DNA from: Blautia sp. OF03-15BH
GTDB lineage: Bacteria; Bacillota; Clostridia; Lachnospirales; Lachnospiraceae
Assembly (NCBI RefSeq): GCF_003463065.1
Contig: NZ_QSCM01000009.1
Span: 59,718 to 123,717, forward strand
Reading direction: 5' to 3'
Length of the DNA: 64,000 nt
Shown piece after piece: positions 58,876 to 64,000 of this stretch (its first letter is position 1; each line of letters begins with the position of its first letter). Under the pieces are notes generated by a model. That model searched no databases, was not told the DNA's origin, and saw only the letters and a program-made list of their open reading frames with translations. Made by a program: the position numbers and the translations under genes.

Positions 58876-58911
58876 CTGCAAGTATCAGAATCTACTCTTG
58901 ACCGCTTCTAT

Positions 58912-60042
58912 TTACTCAACATATGTATACTGACCATCTTTTACGGTTACAAACTTAACATCTTTTACAGCTGCACCGCTTGCATCAAAGGTGATGGGAT
59001 CACCGGTCAGACCGGATACAGAGATCTTGGTCATAGCGTCGATCATATCAGCACTCTCAATGCTGCCTGCTTCTTCCATAGCTGCCTTGAAAGCATAAAC
59101 TCCATCGTAAGCATCTGCTGCGAACTGATCCGGAGTCTCACCATAGGCATCCTGGTAAGCTTTTACAAAGTTTACAACCTTCTCATCATCGACAGATGCA
59201 CAGAACGGGCTGGTAAAGATGCATCCCTCTACGGTAGCCGGATCGGTAACGGTCTTCAGCACACCATCCCATCCGTCAGAACCAAGGAACGGAAGCTCCA
59301 TGCCAAGTTCACTGGCCTGTTTAGTGATGTAAGTAATATCCTGATAATAAGCCGGAACATAGATGGCTTCTGCATCGGTTCCCTTGATGCTGGTCAGCTG
59401 AGAGTTAAAATCAACGTCTCCTGTATTGAAGGACTCTGCATCTACAATCTCAGCGCCTTTTGCCTCAATCTCTGCGGTAAAAGCATCGTAAATACCGGTG
59501 CTGTACTCATCAGCTACATTGTAAAGCACTGCGATTTTCTTATATCCAAGAGTATCTACTGCATAATCTGCCATTGCAACACCCTGCTCCGGATCAGAGA
59601 AGCAGATACGGAATGCATTATCCGGCTCGATACAGCCCTCTGCGGAACCGGACGGGGTGATCTGAAGGATACCGTCCTGCTGGCTCAGCTGAGCTACTGC
59701 GATACAGGAGCCGCTGGTTGTACATCCCAGAAAACCATTGATTCCCTTATCCATCAGTGTATTGTATGCCTGAACAGCTTTATCTTCGGTTGCCTCATCG
59801 TCCTCAAAAGCAAGCTCAAGTTTATAAGTATCCTCGCCAACCTGTGCTCCACCTGCATCGTTGATCTCCTGAATGGCGATCTCCGCTCCCTGTTTTACAG
59901 AGGTTCCATAAGAAGCTGCTGCTCCTGTCAGAGGACCGCTTCCACCAAGCAGAAATGTTTTCTCGTCCGCGGACACTGCCATCGGAGCTGCTACCAGAGA
60001 TACCGCTGCCACTGCACTGACGAATTTAGTAAATTTTTTCAT
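58912..60042 (-). CDS. livJ: Branched-chain amino acid substrate-binding protein
   Basis: 376 aa. Type I periplasmic-binding fold: FLLGGSGPLTGAAASYGTSV, LAFEDDEATEDKAVQAYNTL, DGILQITPSGSAEGC, VAVLYNVADEYSTGIYD-type segments. The signal peptide (KFVSAVAAVSLVAAPMAVSA) has no lipobox cysteine, unlike most Gram-positive binding proteins, so its anchoring is unclear. It is the first gene of the liv operon with a strong promoter. Confidence 0.94.
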   Translation of the reverse strand: MKKFTKFVSAVAAVSLVAAPMAVSADEKTFLLGGSGPLTGAAASYGTSVKQGAEIAIQEINDAGGAQVGEDTYKLELAFEDDEATEDKAVQAYNTLMDKGINGFLGCTTSGSCIAVAQLSQQDGILQITPSGSAEGCIEPDNAFRICFSDPEQGVAMADYAVDTLGYKKIAVLYNVADEYSTGIYDAFTAEIEAKGAEIVDAESFNTGDVDFNSQLTSIKGTDAEAIYVPAYYQDITYITKQASELGMELPFLGSDGWDGVLKTVTDPATVEGCIFTSPFCASVDDEKVVNFVKAYQDAYGETPDQFAADAYDGVYAFKAAMEEAGSIESADMIDAMTKISVSGLTGDPITFDASGAAVKDVKFVTVKDGQYTYVE

Positions 60043-60113
60043 AAAAATTCCTCCTTCTTTTGCGTTTCTCTTTTATAATAGTAGAAATGCAATGTGCTAA
60101 ATTCTTGGTGTTA

Positions 60114-60142
60114 ATCATACGCCCCGATTTTTTATTTGTCAA
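60114..60142 (-). promoter_or_regulatory. Promoter of the liv operon
   Basis: On the minus strand TTGACA (60142-60137) and TATGAT (60119-60114) are 17 nt apart. The leader is about 65 nt. Confidence 0.78.
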
Positions 60143-60253
60143 CAACTTTCTGTAGCTTTCCAGCGTATTTTTGTCTTTCTGCCGCGGATTTTATAAAACT
60201 GCTTTCCTTTTTTGTCATTCTGGCTTTTAGGGCTATCTCTTTTGTGGCTTTTA

Positions 60254-60262
60254 TGCTAGAAT
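60254..60262 (+). promoter_or_regulatory. Candidate extended -10 promoter for the phosphofructokinase gene
   Basis: TGCTAGAAT, one mismatch from consensus, 37 nt before the start. No good -35 is present. Confidence 0.45.
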
Positions 60263-60298
60263 GGATCAGAGGTAAAAAGAACAGAAAGGGGTTTTTTC

Positions 60299-61513
60299 AT
60301 GAAAAATCTGATTGTCGGACAATCCGGCGGTCCCACCGCCGTTATCAACAGCAGTCTCTACGGAGTGATTCAGGAAGGCCTGGCACAGAAAGAAAATATC
60401 GGCCATGTTTACGGCATGATCAACGGAATCGAGGGATTCCTGAAAGGGAACTATACGGATCTCGCCGAACTGGATCCCCAGACCCTGAATGCCTTACGCA
60501 CAACTCCCGGCGCTTATCTCGGTTCCTGCAGATACAAACTTCCGGAGGATCTTTCCGATCCGGTCTATGCGGAACTTTTTCAGAAATTTGAAGAGCTGTC
60601 CATCGGATATTTCTTATACATCGGCGGAAATGATTCCATGGATACCGTCAGTAAGCTTTCCCGTGCTGCCGAGGCTCACAAAAGCAGCATTCGTTTCATC
60701 GGTGTTCCCAAGACCATTGACAATGATCTGATCCTGACTGACCACACCCCCGGTTTCGGAAGTGCTGCCAAATATGTTGCCGCTTCCGTCTGTGAGATCG
60801 GTCTGGATGCTTCCGGCTATAAAGCAAAATCTGTTACCATTATCGAGATCATGGGGCGCCATGCCGGCTGGCTTACTGCCGCATCTGCTCTTTCCAGAAA
60901 ATACGAGGGCGATAATCCCATTCTCATCTATCTTCCCGAGGTCGCCTTTGACCAGGAAGACTTCATCCGCCGCATCGAGGATGCTTTCCAGACAAAAAAC
61001 AGCCTGATCGTCTGTGTTTCCGAAGGGATCCATGACAAAGACGGCAAATTCATCTGTGAATATACCGGTGCTGCCGGAACGGATACCTTTGGTCACAAAA
61101 TGCTCACCGGCTGCGGAAAATACCTGGAGAATCTGGTCCGGGAACGCCTGGGTGTCAAAGTACGTTCCGTAGAACTGAACCTCTGCCAGCGCTGCTCCAT
61201 CTTCTCCCAGTCTCTTACCGATGCCAGAGAAGCGGCTCTCGCCGGAAGTTCCGCTGTGGAAGCTGCCCTTAAGGGGGAATCCGGAAAAATGGTTTCCTTT
61301 GTACGGACCAGTGACGAGCCTTACGAGCTTGTCTGTGGCCTGGAAGATGTAAACAAGATCTGCAACCAGGAGAAAAAAGTTCCTCTGGAATGGATCACCA
61401 GAGACGGTACCGATGTTTCCGAAGAATTCCTCACCTATGCCCGTCCTCTGATCCAGGGCAATCCCGCCATTCCCATGAAAAACGGTCTGCCGGATTATGC
61501 ATATCGGAAATAG
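60299..61513 (+). CDS. PPi-type 6-phosphofructokinase
   Basis: 404 aa. Phosphorylates fructose 6-phosphate, most likely with pyrophosphate. The donor-binding motif reads YIGGNDSMDT, where the position that is Gly in ATP enzymes is Asp. The catalytic stretch is PKTIDNDLILTDHTPGFGS, with Lys instead of the Gly of ATP enzymes. Both changes mark the PPi-dependent form. IIEIMGRHAGWLTAASAL binds the sugar phosphate. The RBS AGAAAGGGG precedes the ATG. Single gene with terminator. Confidence 0.92.
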   Translation: MKNLIVGQSGGPTAVINSSLYGVIQEGLAQKENIGHVYGMINGIEGFLKGNYTDLAELDPQTLNALRTTPGAYLGSCRYKLPEDLSDPVYAELFQKFEELSIGYFLYIGGNDSMDTVSKLSRAAEAHKSSIRFIGVPKTIDNDLILTDHTPGFGSAAKYVAASVCEIGLDASGYKAKSVTIIEIMGRHAGWLTAASALSRKYEGDNPILIYLPEVAFDQEDFIRRIEDAFQTKNSLIVCVSEGIHDKDGKFICEYTGAAGTDTFGHKMLTGCGKYLENLVRERLGVKVRSVELNLCQRCSIFSQSLTDAREAALAGSSAVEAALKGESGKMVSFVRTSDEPYELVCGLEDVNKICNQEKKVPLEWITRDGTDVSEEFLTYARPLIQGNPAIPMKNGLPDYAYRK

Positions 61514-61517
61514 AATG

Positions 61518-61547
61518 AAAAAAACCACGGCCATCCGTGGTTTTTTT
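61518..61547. terminator. Bidirectional terminator between pfp and proS
   Basis: AACCACGG and CCGTGGTT form a perfect stem around CCAT, with A- and T-runs on each side. Confidence 0.9.
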
Positions 61548-61563
61548 CATTCCTCTGTTTCTA

Positions 61564-63003
61564 TTAATAAGCTTTGCCCCAGTATACCATTTTCTTGGCC
61601 GGTTTGCCGCAATATACACAGGTATCAGAAATTTCTTCCTGGTGGAAGGGCATGCAGCGGCTGGTCACGCCGAATTCTTCCTTCATGGCATCCTCACACT
61701 CACGGCAGCCACACCACATTGCTTTGATGAAGCCAGGCTTATTGTCAGCAATGTCTTTCATTTCTTCCTTGTTGTGTGCCTCATACGTATGGGTGTCACG
61801 ATGTTTCTTTGCCTTCTCAAAAAGGTCATGCTGGATCGTATCCAGAAGCTCCGGAAGCTTTGCAGCCAGCTCGTCAATGGCGATGGTGATCTTTTCTCTG
61901 GTATCTCTTCTTACTACTACCGCCTGGCCTGCCGCAATATCCTTGGGTCCGAGTTCTACACGAAGCGGAATCCCTCTCATCTCCTGCTCGGAGAACTTCC
62001 AGCCCGGGCTCTTCTCGGAATCGTCCATTTTTGCACGGATGCCTGCTGCTTTGAGCGCATCCCGTACCTCAGCGGCTTTATCCAGAACTCCCTCTTTTTT
62101 CTGCTGGATGGGAATTACCATAACCTGTACCGGAGCCACCTTCGGCGGAAGCACCAGACCACTGTTATCGCCGTGCACCATGATGATCGCACCGATCAGA
62201 CGGGTCGTCATTCCCCAGGAGGTCTGATATACATATTTCAGCTTGTTGTCTTTATCGGTAAACTGAATCTCGAAAGGTTTGGAGAAATTGTCGCCAAAGT
62301 TGTGGCTGGTACCGGACTGAAGTGCTTTTCCATCATGCATCAGGGCTTCGATGGTATAAGTTGCCTCTGCACCGGAGAATTTCTCTTTTTCTGTCTTCTG
62401 TCCGCGGATAACAGGCATTGCCAGATAGTCTTCACAGAAATCCGCATAAAGGTTCAGCATCTGCTCAGTTCTTTCTTCTGCTTCTTCTGCAGTCGCATGA
62501 GCTGTATGACCTTCCTGCCACAAAAACTCTCTGGAACGGAGGAACGGGCGGGTCGTTTTCTCCCAACGGACAACGGAACACCACTGATTGTAAACCTTCG
62601 GAAGGTCACGATAAGAATGGATATCATTTTTATAAAAATCACAGAACAGTGTCTCGGAAGTCGGACGCACGCAGAGACGCTCCTGCAGCGGTTCCAGACC
62701 ACCCTGTGTGACCCAGGCTACCTCGGGGGCAAAACCTTCCACATGATCTTTCTCTTTCTGAAGCAGACTTTCCGGAATGAACATCGGAAGATATACATTC
62801 TCCACTCCATTCTCTTTGAAACGACGATCCAGCTCATTGCGGATATTTTCCCAGATTGCAAAGCCGGCCGGTTTGATGACCATGCAGCCTTTTACGCTGG
62901 TATAATCGATCAGTTCTGCTTTTCTTACCACATCCGTATACCACTGGGCGAAATCTTCTTCCATGGATGTGATCGCTTCTACAAGTTTCTTGTCTTGTGC
63001 CAT
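61564..63003 (-). CDS. proS: Prolyl-tRNA synthetase, archaeal/eukaryote-like type
   Basis: 479 aa. Charges tRNA-Pro. Class II motifs: WENIRNELDRRFKENGVENV, CVRPTSETLFCDFYKND, RWEKTTRPFLRSREFLWQEG with HTAHAT. The anticodon-binding domain and the C-terminal zinc-type domain follow, with CGCRECEDAMKEE and CVYCGKPAKKMVYWGKAY. There is no bacterial-type editing insertion between motifs 2 and 3. This form is common in Clostridia. The gene is preceded by a T-box leader and a strong promoter. Confidence 0.97.
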   Translation of the reverse strand: MAQDKKLVEAITSMEEDFAQWYTDVVRKAELIDYTSVKGCMVIKPAGFAIWENIRNELDRRFKENGVENVYLPMFIPESLLQKEKDHVEGFAPEVAWVTQGGLEPLQERLCVRPTSETLFCDFYKNDIHSYRDLPKVYNQWCSVVRWEKTTRPFLRSREFLWQEGHTAHATAEEAEERTEQMLNLYADFCEDYLAMPVIRGQKTEKEKFSGAEATYTIEALMHDGKALQSGTSHNFGDNFSKPFEIQFTDKDNKLKYVYQTSWGMTTRLIGAIIMVHGDNSGLVLPPKVAPVQVMVIPIQQKKEGVLDKAAEVRDALKAAGIRAKMDDSEKSPGWKFSEQEMRGIPLRVELGPKDIAAGQAVVVRRDTREKITIAIDELAAKLPELLDTIQHDLFEKAKKHRDTHTYEAHNKEEMKDIADNKPGFIKAMWCGCRECEDAMKEEFGVTSRCMPFHQEEISDTCVYCGKPAKKMVYWGKAY

Positions 63004-63277
63004 GTTCTTTTCTCCTTTTCTTTGTTAATCAGAAACGCCGGAGGATTTTCGTCCTCCATGCATCCTGCAAGGGACCGAAAATCACTCCGGCGGTACCACC
63101 CTTTTTAACAGCCTGAGGCTGTCCTCTCATTCTTCCGTTAACGCCGGTTCTACGCCGTGGTTCTTTCACGGGGCTCCGGGCCCGGTTCCAGGTGCTTATC
63201 TGCGAAAACCTCTCAGCCGGCGGGTCTTCTCTCTGAAGCAGCAGTCACTCTGTACTATCTCCCTTCAATGCCAATCT
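63004..63277 (-). promoter_or_regulatory. T-box leader of proS
   Basis: The conserved T-box antiterminator sequence GGGTGGTACCGCC is at 63101-63089 on the minus strand. The terminator hairpin pairs CGCCGGAGGATTTTCG (63036-63051) with CGAAAATCACTCCGGCG (63076-63092), about 16 bp with a one-base bulge; the second arm overlaps the T-box motif, so the two forms exclude each other. Upstream is a GC-rich Stem I region. A proline specifier codon is expected; CCT and CCG triplets occur there, but I could not assign one surely. Confidence 0.88.
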
Positions 63278-63283
63278 ATGAGC

Positions 63284-63312
63284 ATTTTATGTCAAAAGCC
63301 GCTTTTTGTCAA
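63284..63312 (-). promoter_or_regulatory. Promoter for the T-box-proS unit
   Basis: On the minus strand TTGACA (63312-63307) and TAAAAT (63289-63284) are 17 nt apart, near consensus. Confidence 0.82.
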
Positions 63313-63349
63313 CCCTTGAGATCAGGTCCGGCGACAGATCACTGGTATT

Positions 63350-63937
63350 TTATCTGCAGAGACCTTCCGGTTTCATCAGGGTGACAGAACCGTCACCATA
63401 ACGCTCTTCAAAAGTAAATCCATAGAGCGCATCCAGTTTTTCATAAAGCCTCTGCTCGATATTTTCTTCGACCTCTTTCCCGGAAAGATAAAGAAGCTTC
63501 AGATTTACGCCAAACTGACAGGTATACAGGCTGGTATCCTTTACTCCGTTTCTGTGGTAAAAGGCCATTCTTCTGCTCCGGATCTCCCGCTCCTCTTCAT
63601 TGGAAGCAGACTCGACATCTTCCACCTCCAGGATCCAGAATTCCGGATGCAGGAGCTGAAAAAGTTCCTGGATAAATTTACTTCCGGTCCCCTTATCTCT
63701 TCCACCTCTGCATACGGCAAAGAAATCCAGAAGATAAACCGGATCGTCTTTTTCGTGGATCAGAAAGGCATAGGCAGTCAGCTCTTCTCCGTCAAAATTT
63801 CCAAATGCCAGATAGCGCCCTTCTTCCTTCAGCCGCCGGATCAGCTCCAGCGATTTCAGTTCCTCCGGCGGAAAATCCACGGACATTTCCTCTCTGTAGA
63901 CCTTTTCGATTTCCTGCATCTCTAATTCACGTATCAT
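63350..63937 (-). CDS. GNAT-family N-acetyltransferase
   Basis: 195 aa, single GNAT domain: LAFGNFDGEELTAYAFLIHE, VYLLDFFAVCRGGRDKGTGS (acetyl-CoA loop region) and RRMAFYHRNGVKD. The substrate is unknown. It lies upstream of the proS promoter on the same strand; no terminator is clear between them. Confidence 0.8.
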   Translation of the reverse strand: MIRELEMQEIEKVYREEMSVDFPPEELKSLELIRRLKEEGRYLAFGNFDGEELTAYAFLIHEKDDPVYLLDFFAVCRGGRDKGTGSKFIQELFQLLHPEFWILEVEDVESASNEEEREIRSRRMAFYHRNGVKDTSLYTCQFGVNLKLLYLSGKEVEENIEQRLYEKLDALYGFTFEERYGDGSVTLMKPEGLCR

Positions 63938-64000
63938 ATCTTCCGTTACTGAAAACTTATAAAAAGTTATAAACTTCCATGTTTCATTCCTACTTCAACG

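Noticed and set aside
58864..60078. 404-codon plus-strand open frame opposite livJ
   Set aside because: Cys- and Ser-rich shadow of the binding-protein gene; no RBS or domains.
61537..63108. 523-codon plus-strand open frame opposite proS
   Set aside because: Antisense to proS and its T-box region; no recognisable motif.
1..64000. tRNA, rRNA, CRISPR, transposase or prophage features
   Set aside because: No cloverleaf-type sequences, spaced direct-repeat arrays or transposase/integrase motifs were seen in reading the window; a tRNAscan or CRISPR search could still find something faint.

Overview
The window is a chromosomal segment of a low-to-mid GC Gram-positive anaerobe, most likely a Lachnospiraceae member close to Blautia (inference). 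Four things point there: the clostridial S10-spc-alpha gene order including the small KOW gene between map and infA, a methylene-THF reductase module of the acetogen type (RnfC2-MetV-MetF), a PPi-type phosphofructokinase, and an archaeal-type ProS under a T-box. I saw no tRNA, rRNA, CRISPR array, insertion sequence or prophage.

Layout. 1-1.0 kb: the start of a PHP-domain gene, a small unknown gene and a HAD phosphatase. 1.1-2.8 kb: a hybrid sensor kinase whose CHASE domain is cut at the N terminus. 3.0-20.3 kb: one long ribosomal-protein block on the minus strand, rpsJ to rplQ. It divides into three transcription units: rpsJ-secY from a promoter at 20.24-20.27 kb, adk-infA from 8.80 kb, and rpmJ-rplQ from 6.63-6.66 kb. 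Strong terminators follow secY, infA and rplQ, and several spacers are unusually long and rich in inverted repeats. 20.4-22.4 kb: a siroheme sulfite/nitrite reductase and a small membrane protein. 22.5-28.4 kb: a 1362-residue Ig-like surface protein facing a 484-residue HTH regulator.

28.5-35.9 kb is a seven-gene minus-strand operon behind one good promoter. It encodes three secreted transglutaminase-like proteins with cell-wall-binding-type repeats, a fourth repeat protein, an SH3-like secreted protein, and an MBOAT acyltransferase paired with a DHHW/AlgX-like SGNH protein. This looks like an envelope-modification system and is the best candidate here for an undescribed system. 36.1-44.9 kb holds mostly housekeeping and accessory genes: a PurF homologue lacking the N-terminal cysteine, an ArsP_2-type permease, a methyltransferase, a GNAT enzyme, proC, an M18 aminopeptidase, a BlaI-type repressor and a MATE pump.

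45.1-49.3 kb: L25, then the metF-metV-rnfC2 operon of the Wood-Ljungdahl methyl branch. 49.6-54.7 kb: a Csp-like subtilase and a HelD helicase fused to a C-terminal domain resembling the N-terminal beta-sandwich of GH31 glycosidases. 54.8-60.0 kb: a complete branched-chain amino acid ABC transporter (livJHMGF) with a cytidylate-kinase-like gene as its last member. 60.3-64 kb: PPi-PFK, T-box-controlled proS and a GNAT acetyltransferase.
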